From Viscum album (lineage: Eukaryota; Streptophyta; Magnoliopsida; Santalales; Viscaceae), in NCBI GenBank assembly GCA_963277665.1, contig OY728152.1, positions 1,185,020,357-1,185,084,356 of the forward strand: a stretch of DNA of 64,000 bases. The letters are read 5' to 3'. The position numbers and the translations under genes were made by a program. Below the pieces are notes generated by a model that saw only the letters and a program-made list of their open reading frames with translations, did no database searches and was not told the DNA's origin. The first letter of the stretch is position 1. Every line of letters begins with the position of its first letter. Shown in pieces: positions 35,301 through 49,729 of the stretch.

Positions 35301-38300
35301 TCTGTTTATTGTCTCCCAATATTGTTGTTCATTATTAATACATATATAATGAATATATATGATATTTAAATCATGGATTATATTCAGGAGATTATGAAAT
35401 ACTTTTAGTAACAACATGTAAAATGTAAAAACATATTTTATGAAGAAGGTAATTAATACCCAAAATAGTGAAAATAAAACAAATTACTGAAAAACGAGTA
35501 ATAAGTTATTATAAGAAGAAAATATATTATATAATTTACATTAATGTTTCTCTAGAATATGTAATTAAAATTTTAAATCAATTATACTATATTTTAGAGT
35601 GATTTCTTCTGAATAGAAATGCCTGTTAAGGGGTTTTCATCTCATTTTGTACATCTGTGAGGTAAAATGTCATATTCCACAATTACATATTTCATGTGGT
35701 CTATCTAAAAAAATATTTTATATAGAACATATTTTATTATTTTATATTCATTTTATAATTTAGTTTCAATTTGAATTATTTATTCTATGGGGATGTAAGT
35801 TAAATTTTACAAGTGAAAAATAATTTCATAATCCAATTTCATTTCATTGGGTTATATTACTTCCTTGTTGGAGTTAATATTCTTTGATTAAATGATTGGT
35901 CACCATTTACTATATATATATTTTAGACATATCTTCATATTTTTTACATTAAATACACATTATATATATATTTATTTATTCCCACATCATCATCATGATC
36001 TTTTAAATAGTTCTCATCGTAATATCATTTTATTCAGGAATTATTACAAATATATTTATAATAGATGAAAATGTATAATCATTATAAAATAATACAATTT
36101 ATATTTTTTGTCTCTGGTTATAAATGAAAATTTCCCTATAATTGTACATTTTTTCATTATATGGTAGTCAACATGTTATAAAAGAAATTTAAAGAAAATT
36201 CAACATCATTTATCTTTTAGTCGGTTCATCAATTTTATTCTAAAAATCATGTTTTTAAAAATGTTTTAAAAAAAGTTTTTAAACATTCATAATGTTTTAT
36301 TAAACAAACTTTTACCATTTTTTTCTTTTAAATATGAATCTAATGAAATATTATTACATATTTACAAATAATGAACTTTTATAAAATTTATTTCTTGAAA
36401 ATGCATGTTTTACCTTATACAACATGAATGGATTTAACCACCTTATTTTCTTTGAAGATTATATTTCATGTTTAAAAATAAGTTTTCTAGATTTTTTAAA
36501 ATATTTGATTTTCAAAAAAATGTTTTTACAAATTTTGAAATGGAAATGATTTTTTCTTGAATATTTTTGAAAATGATATTATTATGTAGTTGTGTTCTAT
36601 AAAGGCAAGATACCTTTATTTATATATCCCATATGATAATGTTTATTCATTCCATCCATATAATTCCTTCAGATGGTTTATGATTAATTTTATAATGGAT
36701 GGTATTGACATCCAATACCATGACTCCTTGGTTATGCTCCTTGAAATATTCAACTTCCTATGAACATTAAAGACAGAATATTCCCTAATTATTCATATTA
36801 TTTGTAAATCATATATTAATTTCCTAAAACATATTCTATTTTTATATAAAATGTATATAATTGTGTTATTTTATTTTCATTGGAAATATATAAAATCATA
36901 TATATTAAATTCCATATAGATATTTCAAAAGGAATATTGTAAAATCCATTATTTGATAAATAAGGATTTCATTAAACCGGTATACAATGGGTGGTTCATT
37001 GATATAGATATCCATGTAATGTTTTAGTAGTCTCATGGGATTAGTATGATGGATAACCTTTGAGGTTTTTTACGCGATATGATAATCCTTCATGGGAATA
37101 TTTTTGATGAATAGGTACATTGTACCTAGGAAACATGACGTCCAATAATTAAACATTTCCATAATTAAGGGTTAGTTATTATTTATCCCGTATAATTTTT
37201 ATAAACATATAAATGTATTAATTTCAGTACGAGTTCATTGAATTAATGGAATTTGTTTCATTAATTTTCATTTCAATATTTTTTATTCATTATATAGTTA
37301 TTTGAATTGAATATTACTTAAGTTATTAATTTTCCATATTATTTATCTATTCAGTTTATACATGCTATGGCTTGTGTGTATATTTATTACCATTCCATTC
37401 TAGTAACACTAATATATAAATTATTTTTTCCGATATAAATAACCTATACTATGAATTTTATGTCAACATTATTATATTCCCTTTCCCTATGATTCCATGA
37501 AATGTATAAAAAATGATATGCATCAATACACTAGAGGGAATAATTTTATCCTCAGAAGAAAATAATATTCTTTAATTTTTGTAATAATTAATGGAAAAAA
37601 AGAAATATATATCTGGATTACCATGAATTTTGTACTCTTATTTTGTTTTGAATTTCGTTGCCTATAATAATGTCAATCTAATGGAACTAGACAGAAGATC
37701 CAGGATTTATTAGGATGGTCACTAAAATTAAAATTCATCCCCATCCCCATATGATTTCCATTAAAACATTTTTTACTTTAACTAGGATTCTTATTATAAT
37801 ATTCCAACAAGAAAACTATAGTATAACCCAACATGAACAAGAAATATGAATGAGACATTAATGATCAGCTACAAAAAAATGAAAACACCTAGAACAATAT
37901 TAAGATGATGTAAATAAAACTAACAATGACCATAATGATGGAGAACAAATTCAGTAGTCTAGAATACAACAACCACATAATTATATTACTAGAAAAACAT
38001 AAAAACGTAGGTTTATTGATAACACCCTCCTATAAATGATGAAAAAGAATGAAAACATTTATGTTAAATGATAAAACATACCTAAAAACACCAATGATTG
38101 ATCACCCAATATTGAGAATAAAAGAAAATATTTTAGGGGTGTAGTACATATAATAGAATATATTTTTTTCCACATGATTAATCTGATTTTTTGAAAGTGT
38201 ACGTTTATTTTATTGGGTTTTGGATTGTATACATTGTCTAGAAAACAAAAGTCCAAAGTAGGCCCACCCACATTCCGAAATTGTTTATTTGTGTAATGAC

Positions 38301-38329
38301 TATCCGGATATGATAAGACATATTTTTTA

Positions 38330-38522
38330 ATTTATAATTTTTCATCACTCACACACTCCCTTGAAAACATCCTTGAAGGTCTCCCATCATGAAATGAGAT
38401 CTATTTCATTTATTCTTAATTGCAGAGTTCTAATCCGTTAGGCTCCCGAGAAACGTTTTACCATGTTAACAATTAGTAATATAGTATAGTAATTTATGAC
38501 TTCCCCATTTTAGGGTGTTACA
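38330..38522 (-). repeat. 5' part of a - strand chromovirus-type 3' LTR
   Basis: Read on the - strand it starts TGTAACACCC at 38522, followed by ACGTTTCTCGGGAGCCTAAC and a TTAGAACTCTGCA word, wording I associate with plant Ty3/gypsy LTR starts. The far (left) end, perhaps near 37.8 kb, cannot be fixed. Confidence 0.5.
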
Positions 38523-38536
38523 TTCCGCCTGCCATT
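38523..38536 (-). other. Polypurine tract of the - strand chromovirus (degraded)
   Basis: AATGGCAGGCGGAA on the - strand directly before TGTAACACCC. Three pyrimidines show decay. Confidence 0.5.
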
Positions 38537-40342
38537 TATTGAAATAATTATTCGTTTGGGTCACTAAACCTCAACCCAGCTAGTGCCACAACACATAAGG
38601 ATATCTACATCCTTTGATTCTAAATTGTAATAATAGGGCCACAATGATAGCACATACATCCCACCATAGTATGGATATCAAGTCCTATAATGGTATGTAC
38701 TACTAGTTTCCCAATAGTAAAATTGTCCCCTCCTTGGGGTCGACCCATATGCATGAATTGTTCACTTGACTAATGTCTAAAACCACACAAAAAAACATGG
38801 TTTACCAACAGTTTGGGTGCTCACTCGTACTCACCCTAGAAAACATAAAAGAATGTCATTGATAATAATAAGAACTCTATTCCCAGAATGCATAACAATG
38901 GATTTCTAATCAGTTATACTCTCAAAAATACGGGTTTATATTCTTTAAATGAGTCAGATCATTTTTTTTATTTAACCCATTATCTTTATGGGGTATCACA
39001 CATGTTCGTTTTATCATATCCCTAAACTGTTGATAATAATCTGTACCAAAACAATGGTCTGCATAATTGATACCCATGAAAATATATGAACCCCCAAACA
39101 TCACAATCAGGATCTTATATATTATATTTGAATACTTAATTCCCCAACAGATCCCATTACAACATAACCCCATTTTCCAAGATGTAGAAATCCCATAAGA
39201 TATAATTTCAATCTGAAACAACTTTTTTCAATAAAACTACCTCTAACAAACCTTCAGACACCTCCAAATTTAGAATTTCTATATAGTAACGAGTCGGAAG
39301 GTCTCGCCCATTATAAGAAATAAACATTCTACAATTCCATCCCATGGAATTCAAAACCATCCTATAACAAAAATATGAAAATATATCTAAACATCCATTG
39401 TACAAGATTTATCTCAATGTTTTAATTACAACCCAAAAACAACATCCCCACCACAAAAATTCAATCCACCCTTCAGTTACTATTAAAAAATACAATACCA
39501 TCATGCAGCATATTAAATACACCTCCTTACTCTCATAACCATATACACCACCACATATTATTATTGAAGTACAATGAAAAAAACATCCACAATCAATAGA
39601 CAACAAAAACACAATTCCCATAAATCATTATACCTCTTATTCCATAGAGAGATACTACCCACATTCGGTAGAATTGGCTCACCCATACAATTTTTATTTG
39701 AATTATTGAATAATGATTTTTTATTAAAAATAAATAACTCCCTTATATATATATATATTATTTATTTTCAAACCATATACTTGGAATAAAATCCACAAAT
39801 CATTTAGTTCATAGAGTCATATCATTAAGGAAAATAAAAATAAGAAAAACATTCAGTAAATCATGGTATATATCATTCACCATGTTATGTTTATCCAAGA
39901 ACTCTCGTTTAGGAAACACTATATATATAAAACATGAACCAATAGAATGATCCACCAATACAAAACATTCTCCCAAATATATTAAATCTATACCAGCCAC
40001 TCTATGAATTTCATATATTCGACAATAATGAACAATCCCAAGTTAATGTCTTCCTAGTCATCATGATATTACAAAAGGGTATAATATAGGTTTAATATGT
40101 TGTGAATCATGTGATATCATGTAAGTATTAGCATATAATAATTGACCTCCCTAGTATTCCGCAACACCAAGAAAGGTCCAAAAAACAGGTTCAGAACGTA
40201 CTCTCCATTCAAAAAATCCACAACAAGCATCAAAGGGAGAATTTAAAAAACACATTGTCCTCATTCTCAATATCCATGGGAATATTTCAGTGATCATCAT
40301 AACACTTCCTAAAGCTCCATAATTCTATAATAATCAAGCAAT
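38537..40342 (-). other. AT-rich 3' end of the decayed - strand chromovirus; no domain resolved
   Basis: Position predicts the integrase C-terminus and any chromodomain. I cannot align either with confidence. Several short - strand frames (39208-39405, 39409-39621, 39809-40000) run through it without recognisable motifs. Confidence 0.35.
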
Positions 40343-42400
40343 CTACGTAAAAATTATTTGAATATCTTTGACCCTTATACGGACTAAGAAACGATGACTC
40401 AATAATATCATCCTAGCATAATAGGTAATGTCACAGCCATCCACAAAGATCCACAAATGGGGCCACATTGATGGGTTAGAGATATATATAGTTTGTATAA
40501 AAATCATATAGATGAAATTTAGGTCTTCATGATCCACCAATGTCTATAAGGCATTCTAATAATATATACTATAGATTCTAGATGGTCTACTACTTCTAAC
40601 TCTATATAAAATGTTGTAAAATAGTATTATTATGAAACTAAATTCAATTAAACTATTGAAATCCTTAATATAGTCATGATGAAAAATCCAAAAAAATTTA
40701 TGAAAATATAATTGGAACACAATACTTCTTCATTAACTCATTCATGTAACTCCTTTCCAAATAATCTGTGGAGCCAAACACCTTGGTCACTAGTAAGTGT
40801 GCAGATTTCATCAACTGGTCAATGATCACAAAGATATTTCCACAACCTATCAGTGATTGGGGTATCTATATTACATATTCTTTCATTCAATTATCTCATT
40901 TTAAATTGGTAACATTTTAGGAATAAAGAAAATATCAAAAAACACAGTTCATTGTAGTTACCTGATTGAAAAATAGATATTGAAACACAAAATATTCCAC
41001 CATGCATTTTAACCCATAAAATCAATACTATGTCCTCAATTCACAATACATAATTGAAACTATTGGTTTTACCAAAACATGAAATCTATGAGACATCCAA
41101 TGGACTTCCTCGCACATCACTACTAGAAAAAATACATCTCTGTAAATAACATATTTTTATTACTATCCTTTAAGCATCCCTTTTAATAGTAACTATGGAA
41201 ATATAATCTTGAATCACATATTAATATTATTATCCCCACTAAAAATAATCCAAATAACAAATTATAAATTACTAAGCTATCATCTTGATTTTTGAACCAC
41301 AAAAATATCCCTAATATATATGTGTTGGTTGACCAAGTACTACCCTATATTCCATGTATCAGGAGGCTCAAGAGAAACATACACCCATGAGATACTACGA
41401 ATAGAATCATCCACTAAGTTAACCTTTCATGGGATACTGGAGATATCGATGTCATATTTCTGAAAAAACTCCATCCATCTACTTTTCCAAATATTCATTA
41501 AACATTACGAAAATATATTCTATATGCTTATGTGCATCATGAAGATGAAAATGTTCTCCAAAATGATGTAATATCTCTATAGAATATGTGTATTAATAAC
41601 CACATATATCTCTAGATCATTAGTTGTGCTGTTAATCTAATGGCCTTGGAAATTTCTAGAACTATAATAGATCCCCAATTATTATTGTTGCAACCACGCT
41701 CTCAGATAGGAAGCATATGAAAGTACATCAATATTTAACTGTTCCTTTGTAAAGTGAATCATAATAGAAATAATTACATTCCCATTTAGGTAATAAAATT
41801 ATACATGAGAAAAATTAGTGTAGATAAATGTATTTTGTTTTCATTTATAGCTACTCAATGGGAATAAATTTTGTGAAAAATAAGACATGGACCACCATCA
41901 ATATATTATCTACAAATTTCATTGATACTAGCCAAGAAAAAACATAATAGGACAATGACATGCCTATAAATAAACAATTACGTTCACCCATAGTCATTGG
42001 AATATTTCACTCTCATTTATATAGCGTACACATATACAATATCCATTCTAGCTGGAATCCTCAAATAAAATGGAATATAGTTATATAATGATTTTTATAA
42101 TCCTCTCCTAACATTGATTAAATCAGTATTTATTTAATTGACATGACTATGAAGTTTTCTTGAAACACCTAGGATATGATTCTCTAGAGCCCAATGAACA
42201 AATATTGATGAGTTCATGATATTAATCGACATTAACATGAACACGATGTGTGCATACCTACTTATAATGTAATCCTTTTGGACAAAAGCCTTCTTCAAAC
42301 ACATCTACTAATATCCAGATCACAATCAAATAGTATAAAAATATCATAGATCATTATAAGAGGTTAAATATTCTTTATTTTCATATGATTAATATTTTAG
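40343..42400 (-). pseudogene. Highly degraded chromovirus pol (RT, RNase H, integrase relics)
   Basis: Order on the - strand agrees with Ty3/gypsy pol. RT-like motif-A surroundings near 42290-42360 are weak. RNase H is at 41425-41620 (TNDLEIYVVI, a stop, then RWMEFFQKYDIDISSIP). An integrase zinc-domain relic at 40954-41015 reads GLKCMVEYFVFQYLFFNQV, with both Cys of the CxxC lost. An integrase core relic at 40789-40848 reads CGNIFVIIDQLMKSAHLL, containing the first catalytic Asp. A later frame at 40343-40540 may be the distal core. Stops and shifts are everywhere. This is the oldest coding relic in the window. Confidence 0.6.
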
Positions 42401-43860
42401 AATTATATACACAGACTCAAAATAACATCATACTTCTTAGATAATATACTAGTGAACCAAAACATTTCCAATACTAATGAAACATGTCATCATCAGCTTA
42501 AATTTTACATTCCTCAACACCAACAACTCAAATGATTATTCATAATACAGAGTTCTTATAACCGGATAAACATTGGCCGATAAAACTATCTCGATATCAA
42601 CATTATAAAAATAGAGTCATATTAAATCATTGATTTAAATAATTATTACAGTTCCGCAGTAGACATTAATAAACTCCTCTATCTATGTTTAAAATTATTA
42701 AAATGAAAAGTAATACATAAATAAATTATAGGATCTTCCGGTCCACTTCCAATTTAAAAATATATTTCTTAAAAAAACATTATTTGCATACACATCCTAG
42801 AAAAAAAATTCTCCAAAAAATATTTGAAAATTGTTGTAACATAATACAATTATTCTATTTTATGAATTAAAAAGACCACTATATTTGTAGAAAAAGGAAA
42901 TTAAATGTATCTATTGTGACCCGATCAACAGTATTCACCCCTGAAATACATCAAACAATACGGTCTATATTATGATTATAGTAGTCAAAACTATGGGAAT
43001 ATAAGGATAATCCACTTCATTTTACATAGACCAAACTAAAATGTATGATAAAATAGTGTGTAATTCTAATGAAATAAATAAATAAAAGAACATACAATGG
43101 AAAATGAGATGTTGATTATACATTTTAATCTTTTTAATCTTGTGGTTACACAACCACTATATATAATTGACCATTAACAACTACATGGTATCTTTGTTCA
43201 CATACCCCTTCACTACCAACATTAGGTTAGGGTCCCTGATGATGAAAAAAAATCCTAATGTAAACCCCTTTATCCTCCATCCCCTCTTGGTGGAGCATAA
43301 TAATAATCCCCCTACAATGGATATGGCCTTGCTGGTGGAAGGTACTAATTTTGGGATTTAACCAAAAAACCATCACTATATTGAGGTCATTGATCCTCGT
43401 GGAAATAATTACAAAGATATCCATGAAAAACAAGTTAAAATCATCAGACCATGTTCCATATGAATAGAATGGAAAACACTGACCATGAAATACCCAAAAG
43501 GATATTATTGTGGCTAGCTCCATATAAGTTGAGTCCTCAAAATTCATGGTACCCAAGAAATAATACTAAAAAATATACTCACCAGGGAACCATATTTGTT
43601 CTACATTAAATACAAAAAACCTCATGAGGGTATGAACTCAATTAGATATTTCTTCTACATAGGGGAGTAAATGTGGCATCTTAGTTAAGACTAATATATA
43701 TCAAATAATAGGGGTATTGGACTGTCCCAAAAATCAATAATGTAAATGGATATATTAGATTATTATATTTAATGAGGTTGAACATAAAATAATATAACAA
43801 AATATATCATTGTAGTGGTTTATATTTAAATGATCCAACTCCACTCTTAAAACCACTCAC
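42401..43860 (-). other. AT-rich stretch upstream of the pol relic; domains not resolved
   Basis: By position it should hold RT fingers, protease and perhaps gag of the - strand element. A 109-residue - strand frame (43227-43556) is the longest here, but I see no protease DTG, zinc knuckle or RT motif in it. Confidence 0.3.
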
Positions 43861-45700
43861 AAACTAAGATCGATGACAGACACTATATAAATATAATGGA
43901 ATCTTAAAATGATTTTTTAAAACATTGTGTCACAAGAAAAAATAAAAAATTGCATCTTCCCCTAGAAGATTAAATACAAAAACACATACATTATTTTATA
44001 TAGTGGAACAAACTGAACGAATTCCCATTTTCCCCAAGAGGCACAACCCAATGATTAATTTTTTTTGGGAATCACAACCTAAGATACTAGATTTTAATGA
44101 ATATTAGAACATATTAAAATTATATAGGAATTAATTTGATTTCCTAAATTATATACTGGAAGATGAATGATTTTGTTCGTTGTTTATGTGTCGAGGTAGT
44201 ATTCAACTCTCCAACAACTGAGGACCAACTGGTAAAAGTTTAATTCTGAGATGTAGGTGATCATCTATGTTTTCAGTACATTTAGAGTTCCAAAATACCC
44301 ACAATCTAAAACCAAAATTACATGAATTTGCTAAATTACGTATATTTTTTTTCTCTTATTAGAAAATTACTAAACACTAAAGCCCATTTAAAAAAATCCA
44401 TACAACATTCATCTTCTTAATTGAATACCCATGAGTCCAAAACTCACATAGGTTACATTTATAATCTGTGATCATATGATCATGTTGTACATTGAAAATA
44501 TGTTATTTTAATTAATTAAATTCTAACAAATACAAAAAATCAATATTAAATACCCATATATAACTAACATAAATAATGATATACAAACAATTAATTATCT
44601 TAAAAAATTTATTGTTGAACTCTAATTTCCTTATGAAAATTCTATTATACATAAAACTACCTAAAATGAACACATTAATAAAACTAGAAAACATTCTAAT
44701 GGATTATATATAAATAATAAATAATTATAGAAAAAATAAAACAATAATAATATTCATATTGAACATGTTGCAAATGGAAAAGTGAAATGTTATGTAAAAT
44801 AGGGATTATTTATATATTTTACAATTAAATGATGAATTTAATAAATCCATGTTGGAGGGTATACATTTATGATTACTTTATGATATTTATGTAGTTTAAT
44901 CAAATAGGTGAATCTGAATATCTGAATGTTTGTAAATAAATTTACATACATGATTCCACATATGAGATAATGCAAAATTTTGGACAACATAAATCATAGT
45001 GACTAAAACCTAACATATAACAAAAAAATAGTAGAAATATATTTAATATACAGTTTAATTTTTTTATATAAATAATTTATATTTCTATAAAATAGAGATT
45101 CACCATAATAGTAATTCCATATCTCATGTTATAATCAAATTACAGTATAAAAGTTATTATTTGGAATTAGGTAATTCTAACTGAAAATATAGATTTATTT
45201 TTTACTAATTTATGTATCTATACAAATTGATATAATTAATATTTTATTTATACTAATAAAATATAGGTAACCCATTAATCATTCTAATGAAGCAAATACT
45301 CATAAATTTTTAGTTTCATAGTGAATGTTTCAGCGAAATTCAAAAGATACTTTTCCTCATGGTAGGTTTTACAATAGGTTCAAAAGTATTATGATTTTGT
45401 TCATGATATAGTTTGAAATAGTATGATAATTTTTTCTATATGGTTGGTTGAGAACGTAAGTATAATTTCTTTGGTTTTTAGGTTCAAACATTCATTCCAT
45501 TTTGTTCATGTAGTAGGTCGATACAGATAAGATAATCTATCAGTTCTCTCTCATATGTTAGGTAGACATATTTAAGGCTTTCAGGTGACACTTTCAATTG
45601 AATGCCATATTATAGGTAATTTTTTTATTATGTATTAGGACATGGTACGTTCATTCCCAAATGAAAGGTTTCAGAGTTATCCAATTTTTCAATTTCCAAA
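43861..45700. repeat. Old direct repeat, left copy (pairs with about 49730-51500)
   Basis: Shared landmarks in order: a block rich in A with CTTCCCCTAGAAGA, GAGGCACAACC (44038), GGGAATCACAA, TATAGGAATT, and then a run of TGTTCATG-GTAGGT-like words at 45350-45600. The right copy has the same order about 5.83 kb away. These are perhaps two LTRs or a tandem duplication. Identity is low, by eye roughly 60-65 percent in the best parts. Confidence 0.45.
45340..45640. repeat. Decayed tandem words (GTTCATGTAGTAGGT-like), left
   Basis: Several loosely spaced copies of TTTTGTTCATGTAGTAGGT-like words, about 50-70 bp apart. Counterpart at 51185-51470. Confidence 0.4.
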
Positions 45701-48700
45701 GACGACAAATTTTAGTTCAATATCATGTAAAATGATCTCATAAAATTTTAAATGATTTATTTCTTCCTGAGTAACTTAATAACACATATAGAAACTATTT
45801 TGGACTATAAAAAAACAAAATAAATATTAAATTTATAATCATAAATCAATGATAATTATTAAGAATAATTTAAATAATTCAAATTAATTATTATTTTAAC
45901 ACAAAAAATATATCCTTTTAATTATCAAAACATAATGTTGTGCAAGAAGCCACTAAATATAATCCCCTCTCTGATAATTATCAGTCATTTTCTAATTTTT
46001 TAAAAAATCACCATAATTGAAAAGTTAAAAATCGATAATATAGTTTTAGAATAATTAACTTTTTAAATTTAAAACATAAAATCACAATTTATTTATATAA
46101 AAACATACTTGAATAAAAATGTGTATTCCATATCATTATTAATCATTCATATTTCAAATCCTTTATCCTGGAGACACAAAAAACCCATCCATATTTAATA
46201 AATATATTATGAAATCACAATTTTACTTGATTTGTTTAAAAAAAAATGAAAACCCCATTATAAAATACCCTTTAATTTCATCAAAATGTTTGGATATTAT
46301 TTAATTATTATCAAGTAAGAATGTAAAGTCTCAATAATATTAAATAATTCACAAATAATTAGATTTAATAATTATACATAATCTGAAAAACGTAGAATCT
46401 ACATTTCATATATTTAATATAAATCACTAAACAACCACACATACATCACTAATGTTTTCTATTATTTGAGCAATAAATGTTATTCTCCCAGAGAGTAAAA
46501 GAATTATTTAACATTAAATAAAAAAAATTTCATGATATATATTAAATTTTAAAACCACATATTATATTACCATTGATATATCATGTTATGCACTAGAGAA
46601 AAATTTTATTTTTACAAAATAAGAATGAAAATTTGATTCCAACATGATTTAGTGGGACTTGCTATAAGAAAACTACTAAAAACGTTTTTCAAAAAAAGAA
46701 ATATATTTTCTTCCCCATTAATCCATAAATTATATATACCATATAAAATATTAATTTCTATCAAAGGGATCCAACTAAATTTTATCTTCCTTTGTTCTAT
46801 AAAAATAGGATAAGTTCATGTATATTTCAAAGATTCAATAAAATATACAAATTTTATGATTTGAATCCTACACATATAAAACATTTTAATAATTTGATTA
46901 AATTACTACATTTTACAAGTTCAAATAATAATTTCGAAGAAGAGTAAATCATTATTATTTTATGAATTATTTAGAAAAAAATTTCAAAATAGTATTAGAA
47001 TACTCTTTATTCAAACAACGAACACTTCTATATAACCCCAATTTAATTACACAATGATCAATGAAATATGTAATAAGGTAACCGTTGAATTTTGAAAGTT
47101 ACTAAATGATAAAATCATAATTTACAACTAAAATAACATATTTACAAGAAATATAAGAATATATTAAATAATTATTTATATATATATAAATAAACATAAT
47201 AAAAGAAATGTTATTTAATTCGAATGTATGATAAGTTTTTAAGTACATAGTAGAATACCAAAATGAAACAAGGTATTCAAGATAATCCAAAAATTAAATA
47301 CTGTATCATAAAATTCTCATTTCAAAACTCCATAATAAGACTATAATGATATCCATGTTCAACATAATAATATGAAATTACATACTACGAGGGTATAAAT
47401 AATGGTTTTATATTTAATGATTTTGGATATAAAACATTATTTACCTAGGGAGTATAAGGTATAGAATTGTTTCCATTATGTAAAATTTACATATGAAATT
47501 ACTTTTTTAATGAAAATTTTAAATGTAATTCGATGATAAGTCAAATAATGATAACTATATGTTCCATATTTAGTGCAGTTCACTAATTATTTTAAAAAAA
47601 ATTACATTAAAATTTTTTTATATATAATTAGAACAAAATAATCACCATCTAGCATAATACAATAATAATTACATTTTAAGAAATAAGAAATCAAACAATT
47701 ATTAACATTTAATGTACATTTATTATAAATATTAGTTTTCAAATAAATCATTTTATTATGAACATTACCTAATTAACTCTTCCACCTTTCATTTATCTTT
47801 TTGAATTAATTACATATTATCAGAAACCAATCCATGTGAGGATGAATCCTTATTTCTAGGATGTTGATTTTCACATTTAATCATATTATATTCATCATCA
47901 TATTTTGACAAATAAAAAAATCAAACCCCCCATCTTAGTCTTAATTATTCATGGGCACTAATTAAATAATCCTTTCATTTAAACATTAATTTTCCATTTT
48001 TTACAATCAACATTTAATTTTTTCAATTTATCAATATTACTATAGAAACCCCTCTTATATTAAAAAAAATTGATTTTAATAGATAATATAATTTCCTTCC
48101 ATTAACCCTTATATATTTATCCTTCAGTGATACATGTATAGAAGTAATTTCATTTATTCCAAATTCATATGAATCACATATTTATATAATATTTTTATTA
48201 TTTTTATATTATTTTAATGAGTTGATTTAGGCACGTTAGTCATAAATAAAATCATTATCTTTTATTATATATTATAAAATATTTTCCCATCTCTTCTCAA
48301 ATATGAACCATGGTCAATTAAAAACAAATTGGAAATTATAATTTGTCTATAATATAATTTACATGAAATTCAATTTTAAAAATTTCATAGTGAATTTAAT
48401 ACTTGTTTCATTTTTCATCATAATTACTCCATGTCATCATAGATTTCCTATCATTAAATTTTAATCTTCTTTAATTTCTATCCTTTTATCGTCATGGTAA
48501 TTCTACCTTGATAAGCCCATTTTCCTTATACTCATAACATATTACATATTGAATATCATTTGAATGATAATTAGAAATATTATTCCCTGTTTTAACACCA
48601 TTATGATAAATTTTCAATGATCTCAATGTGTAAACATTTGTCCTTATATATCCACATTGTGATTTATAGGATATATTTTTTGGTTACAACTCTATAGATC

Positions 48701-49729
48701 ATAATCCTATGAGTATGTTTTAAAATTGAAATTAATGGTTTTTAAATAATTATTTAAATTATATTATTTAGTATGATTTTTATGTTTAAATTTATATTAT
48801 AATAAATAATTGATATGCCCGTCGATAGTGTATTCCCCGAAATTATCACTTTCAACTATAATGTACTATTTCTCCATCATTTATTGGTAACAGATATAAT
48901 AAATTTTCTAAAACTAACAATAGTTTTATGATTTTTTTCATAATGAACTAATACCATTTACAATACAAGTAAATAGATTAAACATTTAATTAACAGTTTC
49001 ATCACTAGTCACTTTAATTTCATGATATTCTGTGCATATCTTACCCAACATACTTGTAATATGATTATGAGAACCCTAGAATCAAACATGAAAAAATTAC
49101 AAATTTCTAGATAATAATATAATAAAAAATGTCTATATATTTATAATTTTTTTTCACATCATATGATATTCACCACATTTTAATATTGAAAATAAATTAC
49201 CTCATCATTTCCAAAAAAATGATTTAGGTTCACCTTTGGGTTCTTTGTTTGTATTTTCTATTATCATCCAATTATCTATTCTATTTTTCATCATGAATTA
49301 TTCTATTAGGGAATTCCATGTTCCATGATCAGTACAACCAATATATGGTGGGGTTTTAGGTATCCAGCCATCATTCATTTTTTTATTCCATTAAAATAGA
49401 TATTTTATTATTGGAATATTTGTCTAGATATGGTTTCAAAAAATAATATATATATATATATATATATAGCCAGGGATCAAACATTGATTCCAATTGATTG
49501 TCTGGAGATTAGGGGGAAATATTTCTAAAAGGTGGAAAATTATATTTTTAAAATTAAATAATGAATTTAATTGATATATTAGATTTATATTATTATGTAA
49601 TAAAAATATAATTTAAAAAAATTAGATTTTTCTATTGGTTCAGATCTTAATGTAGATTGTTAACTCTTTTCTCCATTTTGGAAAATGTGATTGATGGAAC
49701 CTACGATATCTAATACTGTGGAATCCTAC
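45701..49729. other. AT-rich relic DNA, no gene seen
   Basis: Long A/T runs, many stops in all frames, one TA microsatellite at 49447-49468. The 62-residue frame at 47102-47290 is low-complexity. No RNA gene or domain recognised. Confidence 0.5.
49447..49468. repeat. TA dinucleotide microsatellite
   Basis: Uninterrupted (TA)n, 22 bp. Confidence 0.9.

Larger units (their letters stand above)
33817..37700 (+). repeat. Diverged LTR of the large-LTR family (right end approximate)
   Basis: Starts TGTAATGCCCC, then an ACAACACTAACAATGCAATGG block that parallels the CACAACAACGAGTTTCATGG block of the array LTRs. A TATAAG word at 35138 sits in a CCACTCCTCC context. Island 2 is at 35256, and a TTTTCATCTCATTTTG block near 35625 parallels the array near 15363. 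Later matches are weak, so the end between 37.5 and 37.9 kb is an estimate. No gene is seen. Confidence 0.55.

Noticed and set aside
38400..38522. GTTACA at 38517-38522 as the 3' end of the diverged + strand large LTR
   Set aside because: Sequence before it does not resemble the large-LTR ends. Read on the - strand it gives a chromovirus LTR start with a PPT-like tract, which fits the - strand pol relic next to it.
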